A stretch of 13,249 nucleotides of DNA from an uncultured bacterium (GTDB taxonomy: Bacteria > Actinomycetota > Coriobacteriia > Coriobacteriales > Eggerthellaceae). The position numbers were made by a program, and so were the translations under genes. Below, piece after piece: positions 1-6,884 of the stretch (position 1 is its first letter; every line of letters starts with the position of its first letter). The notes below the pieces were generated by a model, which saw only the letters and a program-made list of their open reading frames with translations, was not told the DNA's origin and did no database searches. The DNA lies in assembly GCA_937890835.1 (NCBI GenBank), contig CALADF010000021.1:1-13249 (forward strand), read 5' to 3'.

Positions 1-2
1 CT

Positions 3-935
3 GAAGCCCGCACCTCGAAGAGCGGGTTCTTACACCAACAATCGGGACGCGATCATCGTTCGGCGGAGATGACCGCGCAGCGTGCGGCCCGCGACATGGG
101 CATCGATGCGACGTTCGTGTACGGAGACCCCGACCAGGGGTGGAAGATCTCGCATTTCATTCCCGAGTGCACGACACTTGACCCTCATGACGCCGAGCAG
201 GGCGCACGCGCCATGCACATCGCGCGCTCTCTTCACGAATCCGGCGTCGAGGTGGAGCGACGGTTCGACTTCTTCGAGGAAGGCAAACGCTACGAAGCCA
301 TGTTGCGCGAGCAAGGCCGGATCGAGATCCCCGGCTATGACGAGCTTGCGTCGAAGGCGGCTCAGTTGAAACGTTACGTCGAGGGCGATAACGCGCCCGT
401 GTGCCTGACGCACAACGATTTCTTCGATCTGAACTTCCTCGTCGACCGCGATGGTGACTTCAGCTTGATCGACTGGGAATATGCCGGCATGTCGGATTAT
501 GCGAGCGATTTCGGCACTTACGTGGTGTGCTGCAAGCTCTCCGAGGACGAGGCCGTCTGCGCGCTCGAGAGCTATTTCGGTCGCGAGCCGAGCTACGCCG
601 AGCTTCGGCACAACTTCGCCTACGTGGGACTTGCGGGTTGGTGCTGGTACGTGTGGTCGCTCGCCAAGGAGGCGCAAGGCGATTTCGTCGGGGAGTGGCT
701 TTACGTTTACTACGACTACGCTGTTCGCTTCATCGAGAAAGCGCTCGCCATGTACTCGGCTGATTTCAAGACGCCGACGGGAGCGCGCGAGCGCAGGGTG
801 CCTGCAAGAAGGGGGGCGCCTGCGGCGTCGACGCACGGTGGTTCGCTTGTCGGCTCCCGTCGTCGCGATGTTGCAGTCGGCGCCCGCAAGGCTGATTCTC
901 GGGCGCGTAAGCGGGGATGCGGGGAGGCGCGCTAG
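3..935 (+). CDS. licA: LicA-type choline kinase (5'-partial, apparent frameshift near position 60)
   Basis: Phosphotransferase of the choline/ethanolamine kinase (aminoglycoside phosphotransferase-like) fold, expected to phosphorylate choline in the cytoplasm with ATP. Numbered from the Met at 69: GWKISHF at 24-30 is typical of LicA; the catalytic loop is THNDFFDLNF at 114-123 (His115, Asp117, Asn122); the metal-binding Asp is in LIDWEYAG (Asp135). Family similarity ends near residue 234, and the last ~54 residues are an Arg/Ala-rich tail. The 5' end lies outside the window. The frame stays open back to position 3, but the LicA-like peptide just upstream (SYTNNRDAIIV) lies in frame 1 and stops at 70-72, so about one base seems to be missing near 58-66. 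The ATG at 69 is inside the conserved domain and is not a natural start. The stop is 4 bases before the licB start, which implies translational coupling. Function confident; 5' structure uncertain. Confidence 0.8.
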   Translation, partial: EARTSKSGFLHQQSGRDHRSAEMTAQRAARDMGIDATFVYGDPDQGWKISHFIPECTTLDPHDAEQGARAMHIARSLHESGVEVERRFDFFEEGKRYEAMLREQGRIEIPGYDELASKAAQLKRYVEGDNAPVCLTHNDFFDLNFLVDRDGDFSLIDWEYAGMSDYASDFGTYVVCCKLSEDEAVCALESYFGREPSYAELRHNFAYVGLAGWCWYVWSLAKEAQGDFVGEWLYVYYDYAVRFIEKALAMYSADFKTPTGARERRVPARRGAPAASTHGGSLVGSRRRDVAVGARKADSRARKRGCGEAR

Positions 936-939
936 ACCT

Positions 940-1890
940 ATGGGCTACGGTCTTCTCGGAGGTTTGCTCTGGGGGCTCGACACGGTCGTGCTCGGCATAG
1001 GGCTGGCCATGGCCCCTTACGTGGGAACGGCCGAAGCGCTCGCTTTCGCATCCATCGTGGGCGCTTTCCTCCATGATGCGTTCTGCGCCGCATGGCTTTT
1101 CGCCTTCATGGGCGCTCGCGGTCGTCTGCGCGATACGCTGCGGGCTTTGAGGACGCGCAGCGGAAAGGTGGTCATGCTCGGCGCTTTGCTGGGCGGGCCT
1201 GTCGGTATGACGGGTTACGTGCTGGCCATCAGCAACATAGGCCCTGCCTACACCGCCGTCATCTCGGCGTTCTATCCTGCGTTCGGAACGCTTATGGCGG
1301 TGTTGTTCTTGAGGGAGCGCATGCAGTTGAAGCAGATCGTCGCGCTTGCGGTAGCGTTGGCGGGCGTCATCGGCATGGGCTACATGTCGTCGGCGGGTGT
1401 GGGCGCGACGGGAAACGCCGTCGTCGGCCTGCTCGGCGCGGCGGCGTGCGTTATCGGTTGGGGATCCGAGGCGGTGCTGTGCGCGTGGGGTATGCGCGAT
1501 GACGCGGTCGATAACGAGACCGCGCTGCAGATTCGCGAGACCACCTCGGCGCTGGCGTACGGCATCGTGGTGGTGCCCCTTTTCGGCGCATGGGGCTTCG
1601 CCGTGCAGGCGTTTCCGAGCATGGGAACGGCGGTTGTGGCGGCATCGGCGCTTGCGGGCGCGGCGTCGTATCTGTTCTATTACAAGGGGATCTCCGTCAT
1701 CGGCGCAGCTCGCGGCATGGCCCTCAACATCACGTACTCGGCATGGGCCGTCGTTTTCGGCGTGTTCTTGCTGGGGGCGATGCCGACGGTTCTCGATGTG
1801 GTGTGCTGTGTTGCCATCATGTGCGGCACTGTGTTGGCGGCGACGGATTGGCGCGAGCTCTTCGGCCGTTGTGGCGAGGTTGTTGCCTGA
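940..1890 (+). CDS. licB: LicB-type choline permease, EamA/DMT family
   Basis: Membrane transporter of about 316 residues in the drug/metabolite transporter superfamily. Ten hydrophobic helices can be drawn as two five-helix EamA repeats: roughly residues 1-27, 31-57, 74-95, 101-121, 126-143, 157-182, 203-221, 227-251, 258-284 and 286-306. The opening MGYGLLGGLLWGLDTV is characteristic of LicB proteins, and the position directly after a LicA kinase supports choline uptake for phosphocholine synthesis. I chose the ATG at 940: it opens the first helix and lies 4 bases after the licA stop. GGGGAGG at 921-927 is about 12 bases upstream, which is long, so coupling with licA probably helps initiation. 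An in-frame ATG at 868 exists but has no ribosome site and would add a non-membrane leader. Substrate is inferred from family and context. Confidence 0.8.
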   Translation: MGYGLLGGLLWGLDTVVLGIGLAMAPYVGTAEALAFASIVGAFLHDAFCAAWLFAFMGARGRLRDTLRALRTRSGKVVMLGALLGGPVGMTGYVLAISNIGPAYTAVISAFYPAFGTLMAVLFLRERMQLKQIVALAVALAGVIGMGYMSSAGVGATGNAVVGLLGAAACVIGWGSEAVLCAWGMRDDAVDNETALQIRETTSALAYGIVVVPLFGAWGFAVQAFPSMGTAVVAASALAGAASYLFYYKGISVIGAARGMALNITYSAWAVVFGVFLLGAMPTVLDVVCCVAIMCGTVLAATDWRELFGRCGEVVA

Positions 1891-2016
1891 TTCGCGCGGG
1901 GCTTGTGTTAGGCTTGCGTCTGGAATGTGCTAGGGTTTCGTTCGGTTTGCGCTTGGGTGGGGTTTGAGCGGCGTTTGAACGGAGCCGGCTTTATGTGCGA
2001 CTGGAGGGATGGAGAT

Positions 2017-3501
2017 ATGCGGCGAGGGCATGACGGCGGCGACGTCCCCGATAGGCGGCGGCCGGAGGTCGAGGGGCGCGCTTGTTCGAAGGCCTCGAGG
2101 TGCCGTGTTCCTGCGGGATCGGCTCGGCCTCGTCGTGCGGAGGATTCGTCCGTCCTCGCGGGTTCTCGGCGTCCGGATTCCTCCGCAAGCCATCAGGCGA
2201 CCCGACGGCAGGATCGTTTTGCGAACGGGGTGAGCGCTCAACGACGGGATTGCCCGGCGGTTCATCCTGCGTCTCGGCGTACGGATCGTCCACCGCGTCG
2301 TTCGGCGTCCCGGCCGTCTTCGCAGCGTTTGCGCGCAGCCGATTCCGTCGGCTATGACGAACTCACTCAGTATCGCGCTTCCAACTACACGTCCCGACGC
2401 AAAAAGCGCGGGCTTCCGTGGATTGCTTTCGTCGTTTTGGCGGTGGCGGCAGTTGCGGCGGTTATCGGGTTGTCGGGGGTTTTGGCGCCCTCCGGCAGCG
2501 CTCCTTCGTCCTCTCAAGACCCCGAGTCCCTTTTGTCCGCAGGGTCGGATTCGGTTGCCGAGTGCAAAACAGCCGACGACGTGGTCATGACCCTCGGAGG
2601 CAGCGCCGACACCTACGTGCTTCGAGGGGAGGATTACCTCGAAGCGGGATGTCATGCGATAGATCCCGAGGAAGGCGACATCACTTCTACGGTCGTCGTG
2701 GAGGGGAGACCCGATACGTCCACGCCGGGCGATTACTCCGTCGTCTACACCGCCACCACCGCTGACGGCTCCGTCGCTCAGGCGACGCGCACCGTGCACG
2801 TGGTCGAATCCTTCGAGGAGAACGCGACGAGCCTTCCCGTGCTCATGTACCACTACGTTTACACGGATTCGGACCAACCCGCCGAGCTCAACGGCAACTA
2901 TCTGCTCGATACCAAGCTCGAGGAGCAGCTGCGCTATCTCTCCGAAAACAATTACTACTATCCGTCGTTTCAAGAGGTGAAGGCGTTTGCCGAGGGAACC
3001 CATACCTTGCCCGCCCGTAGCGTGGTTCTGACGTTCGACGACTGCGAAACGGGGTTTTTGGAGTACGGTGTCCCGCTGCTCAACGAGTACAAGGTGCCCG
3101 CCACGTCGTTCGTCATCTGCTCGGATAATGACGCTGCGCAAAAGATTCACGATAACGCGACGCCTTACGTGCAGTTTCAGTCGCACTCGTACGCCATGCA
3201 CCAGGCCGGGTCGAACGTCGGACGCGGTGGCCGCATCCACGCGATGACGCAGCAGGAGATCCTCGACGACCTGAAGCAGGCGCAGGCGATCCTCGGGACG
3301 ACCGAGGCGTTCGCGTATCCTTTCGGCGATAACAACGCCACGGCTCAGGCGGCCCTGCGCGATGCGGGCGTGTTGTGCGCGTTCACCATCGACAACGACC
3401 GCGTTTACCCGGGTGACGACCCTACGGTTTTGTCGCGCGTGCGCATTTCGGGCGAGTACACGCTCGAAAGCTTCGAGTATCTTGTTGCGCCGAACGCATA
3501 G
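2017..3501 (+). CDS. Membrane-anchored Ig-like/polysaccharide deacetylase (NodB homology)
   Basis: Predicted 494-residue type II membrane protein. Residues 1-130 form an Arg/Ser/Pro-rich, probably disordered cytoplasmic region ending in RRKKR. A single helix follows at ~134-157, then a Ser-rich linker, an Ig-like domain of the DUF5011 kind (~197-263, with DPEEGDIT and TPGDYSVVY), and a NodB deacetylase domain (~273-490). Deacetylase motifs visible: MYHY 277-280, TFDDC 339-343 (Asp341, Asp342), SHSYAMH 389-395 (likely metal His390 and His395) and AYPFGDNN 433-440. It probably removes acetyl groups from a wall or surface glycan outside the membrane. The usual TFDDG reads TFDDC here. The ATG at 2017 has GGAGGG 8 bases upstream. 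In-frame alternatives are ATG 1993 and GTG 1927 or 2230. Substrate cannot be read from sequence. Confidence 0.85.
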   Translation: MRRGHDGGDVPDRRRPEVEGRACSKASRCRVPAGSARPRRAEDSSVLAGSRRPDSSASHQATRRQDRFANGVSAQRRDCPAVHPASRRTDRPPRRSASRPSSQRLRAADSVGYDELTQYRASNYTSRRKKRGLPWIAFVVLAVAAVAAVIGLSGVLAPSGSAPSSSQDPESLLSAGSDSVAECKTADDVVMTLGGSADTYVLRGEDYLEAGCHAIDPEEGDITSTVVVEGRPDTSTPGDYSVVYTATTADGSVAQATRTVHVVESFEENATSLPVLMYHYVYTDSDQPAELNGNYLLDTKLEEQLRYLSENNYYYPSFQEVKAFAEGTHTLPARSVVLTFDDCETGFLEYGVPLLNEYKVPATSFVICSDNDAAQKIHDNATPYVQFQSHSYAMHQAGSNVGRGGRIHAMTQQEILDDLKQAQAILGTTEAFAYPFGDNNATAQAALRDAGVLCAFTIDNDRVYPGDDPTVLSRVRISGEYTLESFEYLVAPNA

Positions 3502-3557
3502 GCGCGGCGGCGGGCTCGCGCTCCTTCGCGTGGTTGCGCGGGATGTGCGCGCGTAGG

Positions 3558-3625
3558 GCGCAGCCGCACGTCGGGTCTCAGATGACCTCGGCGCGGCGTG
3601 CGGCTGCGCATGCGCATGCGCTTTT
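3558..3625. terminator. Composite hairpin terminator between convergent genes
   Basis: A perfect 12-bp inverted repeat pairs 3558-3569 with 3598-3609 around a 28-base loop that holds a small inner GGTC/GACC stem. GCGCATGCGC repeats and a T5 run (3621-3625) follow. It lies between the stop of the deacetylase (+) and the stop of the Hpt gene (-), so it may serve both strands. The T run favours the + strand. Confidence 0.6.
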
Positions 3626-3641
3626 TCGTGCCGGGGCCGTG

Positions 3642-4010
3642 CTAGATAGTGCCGGCTTCGAGCTTTCCAAGCGCCTCGACGATGCGCTCATGGGCGGCTT
3701 CGGCATCGGGTAGATAGGACTCGGCTGCGACGTATTCCCCTTCACGCAGATTGCTCGCGATTTCCGCTGCGATGTTGTAGAGCTTGGTGAACGAGAGGTT
3801 GCCGGCAACGCCTTTCAGGCTGTGCGCCTGTCGGTACGCTTCGTCGAAATCGTGCATCTCCATAGCCGAGACGAGGCGTGCGTAGTTGTCCCCGTCGAGG
3901 TATTTCCTTGCAAGGCGAAAGAACAGCTCGGTGTTTCCGCCGAACCGATCCATGGCGTCGCCGTAGTCGATGCCGTAGGACGAGAGCGCGGCGCGGAGGT
4001 TTGCGGTCAT
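3642..4010 (-). CDS. Hpt (histidine phosphotransfer) domain protein
   Basis: Single-domain protein of 122 residues, the usual size of a stand-alone Hpt module: an all-helical bundle that relays phosphate between response-regulator receiver domains. The signature AHSLKGVAGNL at 62-72 puts the phospho-accepting histidine at His63, with the conserved Lys-Gly after it. The N-terminal part (ALSSYGIDYGDAMDRFGGN) matches the usual opening of Hpt domains. The ATG at 4010 has a perfect AAGGAG (complement of 4017-4022) 6 bases upstream. A longer frame reaching 4061 has no such site. No histidine kinase or receiver-domain gene is in this window, so its partners are elsewhere. The gene lies 97 bases downstream of the methyltransferase on the same strand and could be co-transcribed, though it also has a possible promoter of its own. 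Confidence 0.88.
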   Translation of the reverse strand: MTANLRAALSSYGIDYGDAMDRFGGNTELFFRLARKYLDGDNYARLVSAMEMHDFDEAYRQAHSLKGVAGNLSFTKLYNIAAEIASNLREGEYVAAESYLPDAEAAHERIVEALGKLEAGTI

Positions 4011-4041
4011 GGTGAACTCCTTCTCGGTTGAACTCTCGTCG

Positions 4042-4047
4042 ATTGTA
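4042..4047 (-). promoter_or_regulatory. Possible -10 element for the Hpt gene
   Basis: The minus strand reads TACAAT (5 of 6 matches to the sigma-70 -10), which would place a transcript start about 25 bases before the Hpt start codon. No convincing -35 hexamer lies 16-18 bases upstream, so this is weak. Confidence 0.3.
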
Positions 4048-4107
4048 CAGCCGTCCCGCACCCGTCGACGAAGGTGCCGTCTTTCCCGTTACCTGTTCGT
4101 GGAAAAG

Positions 4108-5025
4108 TCAGCATATGCGCGTCGCGCAGCGATTCGGCACGTCCCAGCTCACGCAGGCCCAGCGGTCGACGCGCGGGCGATCGAGCTCGTATTGCCCCGA
4201 CTCCTCGTTGCGGATGACGTGCTCGGCGAGGTAGCGCTCGAGCGCTTCCTCCTCATGCGGCGTTCGCGGGGCGTGCGAGCTTTTCACGGCATCGACGAGC
4301 GCCTCGCGCGTGTCGCGTCCCCAGACGCGGGTGAAGCTGATGTAGGAGATGCGCGGAAGGCGCCCGAGGGAGAACAGGTAGTTGACGAGGCAGATGAGCT
4401 CCGTCGGATCCATGGCGACCTCATCTGATCTTCCCATGACGGAGAGGATGGCATGGTCGCGATATGGGAGGCTGCCCGCGCCCACCGTTATGAAGGCGCG
4501 CTTGCGGGCGTGCTCCTCGAGCTTGCGCACCGAGTCCGCGAGATCCTCGGTGATGAGGGAGCGCGACGACACGGCGATGTCGGCGATGGGGATATCCGCC
4601 CAGCTTTGCTGCCAGGAGCGCTCGAGCGTGACGATAGATCCCCCGGCGGGAAGACGGACGTGTCCGTCGGCCGTATCGCCCGGGTGAATTCTTTTCGCGC
4701 CGATGCTCTCTTCCGAGGCGGATTGCTCGAGTTCGTTGAGCATCACGGGTGAGAAGTCGAGCGCGACGACGGCGTGGCCGAGTGCCGCTAGGGGAATGGC
4801 GAGCGTTCCCGACCCGCAGCCGACGTCGAGCACGGAGTCGGATCTCTCGAGCTCCAGAAGCCCGATGAGCTGGTTGATGTAATCCGAGCGCGAAGGTTTG
4901 CGGGCGAAGGACGGGGCTTTCTCGTTCCAAAGGGCGCGCGCCTCCTCGCTTCCCGCCTTCGCCTTGTCGGGTCTGTCCTTCAGCTCGCAGAACGCCTGGG
5001 CCCAGTTGATATCGCGGTGGTTCAT
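4108..5025 (-). CDS. Class I SAM-dependent methyltransferase (copy 1)
   Basis: A 305-residue Rossmann-fold methyltransferase, presumably cytoplasmic, transferring a methyl group from S-adenosylmethionine to an unknown acceptor. Motif I is VLDVGCGSG at 65-73, and the acidic residue that binds the SAM ribose is Asp90 in VVALDFSP. The second half (~140-305) is not a generic methyltransferase region: it shares SRS-L/I, AR-K/R-RA-x-IT, ISYI and a C-terminal RPRxxRWAxxSWD with the second methyltransferase at 6885-7796, so the two are paralogues. The ATG at 5025 is 36 bases after the DUF364 stop, with GAGGAG just upstream at a short distance. It forms an operon with the DUF364 gene. No substrate can be assigned; metallophore, corrinoid or thiol-type small molecules would fit the neighbours but are guesses. 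Confidence 0.85.
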   Translation of the reverse strand: MNHRDINWAQAFCELKDRPDKAKAGSEEARALWNEKAPSFARKPSRSDYINQLIGLLELERSDSVLDVGCGSGTLAIPLAALGHAVVALDFSPVMLNELEQSASEESIGAKRIHPGDTADGHVRLPAGGSIVTLERSWQQSWADIPIADIAVSSRSLITEDLADSVRKLEEHARKRAFITVGAGSLPYRDHAILSVMGRSDEVAMDPTELICLVNYLFSLGRLPRISYISFTRVWGRDTREALVDAVKSSHAPRTPHEEEALERYLAEHVIRNEESGQYELDRPRVDRWACVSWDVPNRCATRIC

Positions 5026-5061
5026 GACTCCTCGTTTCGTCGCGCTCGGGAATGCTTGTTT

Positions 5062-5940
5062 CTACTTGCCCGCGGGCGCTTTGAGAGAGCAGGTCTGCAG
5101 GGCTGCGCCGAAAAGCTTGCCCGCGCCGCTTTTCACGGCGAAACGTGTCTTGTCGGGGTCGGCCACCACGCTGCCCGCCATCATCTCCACGCCCCAGTCG
5201 AACAGGCGCGGCGACATGACGACGCTCGGCCCTACCATGACGGTGCGCGCGTTGCGCGCGAGGTCGAGCAAGCGGGGCGCGGTTTTGTTGATGATGGTCA
5301 CGCCGGTGTAGAACGCGAAATCGGCTTCGGGCAAAACGTACTCGCACGCGGGATCGGGGGTGTCCCATTCGTCGCGGCAGGAACGCTCGAGGACGGTGAG
5401 GTTGCAGTACTCCGCCATCTCCTCGACGTGGGGGAAGTGTCCTACCACCACGACGCGCGCGTTGCCAACCGCTTCGATGCTCGGACGGTAGAGCCCGAAC
5501 GCGTCCATCTTCATGTTCGTGCGCCCGTTGATCTTCGGCTTGTCCTCGGCGTCGTCGTAGGTCGCTCCGAGCCGGTCGAGCAGTTCGTGGCGGGCGTGCC
5601 ATGCGTTCAGCGCGGCGACGCCAAGGGTCGCCTCGGAGAAGTTCCACGATTTGGAGAGCTCCGCCACCTGGCGCAGCGGCAGTCCGCGTAAGTCCATCTT
5701 ATGCGTGCGGGGCAGGCCCCCTTCGGATGTGAACGACACGCCCATGCCGCATTCCGCCTCCACATAGGACCATTTGGTTCCCAAGCAGTAGTCGGTCACC
5801 AGGATATCCTCGGGAATGTCGTCGATCAGGCTGTTGTAGAAGCGCCAGGGCGTGTTCTCGCCGAAGGTCCCGGGGAGTTGGATTATCGCTTCGTCTTCCG
5901 GGGCGTTCGCCGCTTCGCGCTCGTTGCTCGGAGAGGTCAT
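5062..5940 (-). CDS. DUF4213/DUF364 protein (putative heavy-metal chelation family)
   Basis: A 292-residue soluble protein. Residues ~34-118 match the DUF4213 enolase-N-terminal-like domain (YCLGTKWSYVEAECGMGVSF, then LGVAALNAW). Residues ~145-280 match DUF364: VVVVGHFPHVE at 163-173, LERSCRDEWDTPDPACEYVL, TGVTIINKTAPRLLDLAR, and VGPSVVMSPRLFDWG. The family is described as putative heavy-metal chelation and is often found near metal-chelate transport genes, but its biochemistry is not settled. The ATG at 5940 has GGAG 8 bases upstream; about 100 further codons of open frame upstream are not protein-like. It is the first gene of a minus-strand operon with methyltransferase copy 1 and has a good divergent promoter. 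No transporter is present in the window, so the metal link rests on the family alone. Confidence 0.85.
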   Translation of the reverse strand: MTSPSNEREAANAPEDEAIIQLPGTFGENTPWRFYNSLIDDIPEDILVTDYCLGTKWSYVEAECGMGVSFTSEGGLPRTHKMDLRGLPLRQVAELSKSWNFSEATLGVAALNAWHARHELLDRLGATYDDAEDKPKINGRTNMKMDAFGLYRPSIEAVGNARVVVVGHFPHVEEMAEYCNLTVLERSCRDEWDTPDPACEYVLPEADFAFYTGVTIINKTAPRLLDLARNARTVMVGPSVVMSPRLFDWGVEMMAGSVVADPDKTRFAVKSGAGKLFGAALQTCSLKAPAGK

Positions 5941-6064
5941 GTTGGGCTCCAATCGTCGTTTCGGCAGGTGGTCGCTTCGCCTGTACGCGCTTGACGGCCG
6001 GATGCGCCGACGTTTCGCGTTCTGGCAGATGAAGCGCGCACCCGTTTTGAATACGCTGCAATCA

Positions 6065-6092
6065 AGTATAATTAACCGCGTTTTCTTCTCAA
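6065..6092 (-). promoter_or_regulatory. Sigma-70-type promoter for the DUF364-methyltransferase operon
   Basis: On the minus strand, TTGAGA (complement of 6087-6092) and TATACT (complement of 6065-6070) each match 5 of 6 consensus bases with a 16-base spacer. The implied 5' leader before the ATG at 5940 is about 118 bases. It sits in an AT-rich island in an otherwise very GC-rich window. I recognise no riboswitch class in the leader. Confidence 0.6.
6067..6072 (+). promoter_or_regulatory. Possible -10 element for the NTPase gene, overlapping the divergent promoter
   Basis: A perfect TATAAT on the plus strand, about 60 bases before the NTPase ATG at 6134. The best -35 candidates (TTTTGA at 6045-6050, 16-base spacer) are poor. 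GATAAT at 6108-6113 is an alternative -10. It shares four bases with the -10 of the minus-strand promoter, so the two directions may compete. Confidence 0.4.
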
Positions 6093-6133
6093 TTCTCTTG
6101 TTACGAGGATAATTATTGCGGAAAGGGACGCCT

Positions 6134-6859
6134 ATGCTGTTCGTTTTGACGGGGGACGTGCAAACGGGGAAGACGCGCTGGCTCCACGACCTCGTAGAGG
6201 ACATCGCCGCGCGTGGCGTTTTGTGCGAGGGCGTGCTCGCGCCCGGTGTGTGGCGCAAGCGGACCGAGGACGAGATGGCGAAGCTCGCCGCAGGCGCGGC
6301 GACGGGCGCCGACGCGGCGGCTGGTTTGGGCGGAGCGTCTGCCTACGAGAAGCTCGGCATCGAGAACCGCCTCCTTCCCGATGGGCCGACGATCGTCTTC
6401 GGTCGGCGTCGCGACCTTGTCGAGGGGGGCGGCGCACCTGCGGGGAGCCAGAGCGAGAAAGCACGGTTGGGCTGGGCTATCTCGGACGAGGCCATCTGCC
6501 GTGTGAACGTCCATCTCGAAGGGCTCGCCGCGTGTTCGGACGCGCCCGTGAGCGCTGAGGAGCGGCATCGCCTCCCGTTCGCCGACGAGGGGCCTGCTGC
6601 GGGCTTTCCGTCGCCTTCTGCGTTTTTGGTCGTCGATGAGCTGGGCATCCTCGAGCTGAAGCGCGGTGGCGGGTTGACAGGTGCGCTTCAGCTTCTCGAG
6701 ACGGGGCCGACTGCGCGGCACCCCCATGCTCTCGCGGTGGTCAGATCGCATCTCGTCGAGGATGCGCGCGCGAAGCTCGAGCCCGCTTGGGGCCCGCTTT
6801 CCGCGATCGGGCCGGATGACGAAGGCCGTGCCGCCGTGTTCGCCGCGCTCGGGTTGTAG
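6134..6859 (+). CDS. THEP1-like P-loop nucleoside triphosphatase (NTPase_1 family)
   Basis: A 241-residue protein resembling the THEP1/NTPase_1 family of small P-loop NTPases. Walker A is GDVQTGKT at 7-14, right after the first strand (MLFVLT). Walker B is FLVVDELGILEL at 164-175; the DELG-x-x-EL pattern is the THEP1 signature. HALAVVRSHLVE near 198-209 matches the final core strand region. The usual THEP1 length is about 170-190 residues; the extra ~60 here lie mostly between ~55 and ~155, in an Ala/Gly-rich stretch. The ATG at 6134 has GGAAAGGG just upstream; an in-frame TTG at 6116 is less likely. It is transcribed away from the DUF364 operon and towards methyltransferase copy 2, with only 25 bases between the stops. 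Its role is unknown; a nucleotide-driven step in handling the DUF364 ligand is possible but unproven. Confidence 0.8.
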   Translation: MLFVLTGDVQTGKTRWLHDLVEDIAARGVLCEGVLAPGVWRKRTEDEMAKLAAGAATGADAAAGLGGASAYEKLGIENRLLPDGPTIVFGRRRDLVEGGGAPAGSQSEKARLGWAISDEAICRVNVHLEGLAACSDAPVSAEERHRLPFADEGPAAGFPSPSAFLVVDELGILELKRGGGLTGALQLLETGPTARHPHALAVVRSHLVEDARAKLEPAWGPLSAIGPDDEGRAAVFAALGL

Positions 6860-6876
6860 CGAGGCCGACCGCCTCG
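6860..6876. terminator. Short hairpin between convergent NTPase and methyltransferase genes
   Basis: A 6-bp stem, CGAGGC at 6860-6865 pairing with GCCTCG at 6871-6876, with a 5-base loop. It fits entirely in the 25-base gap between two convergent stops. There is no strong T tract on either side, so termination may be inefficient. Confidence 0.45.
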
Positions 6877-6884
6877 TTGAACCT

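Noticed and set aside
481..939. Extension of the licB frame upstream of 940, open back to 481
   Set aside because: It overlaps the conserved licA coding region and reads as an Arg/Ser-rich shadow without any ribosome site.
1891..2016. Promoter or small gene between licB and the deacetylase
   Set aside because: No -35/-10 pair with acceptable spacing and no small open frame with a ribosome site. The GTTTG repeats there seem to be composition only.
1930..3240. A 436-codon minus-strand open frame opposite the deacetylase gene
   Set aside because: The plus strand encodes clear deacetylase motifs. Only the part over the low-complexity N-terminus is mildly protein-like, which is covered as a finding.
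4011..4107. Possible terminator between methyltransferase 1 and the Hpt gene
   Set aside because: Only a 5-bp GCACC/GGTGC stem with no T run on the minus strand, so no terminator is called.
5941..6058. Possible riboswitch in the leader of the DUF364 operon
   Set aside because: I could not find a conserved core of any known riboswitch (cobalamin box, molybdenum cofactor, SAM classes) in the ~118-base leader.
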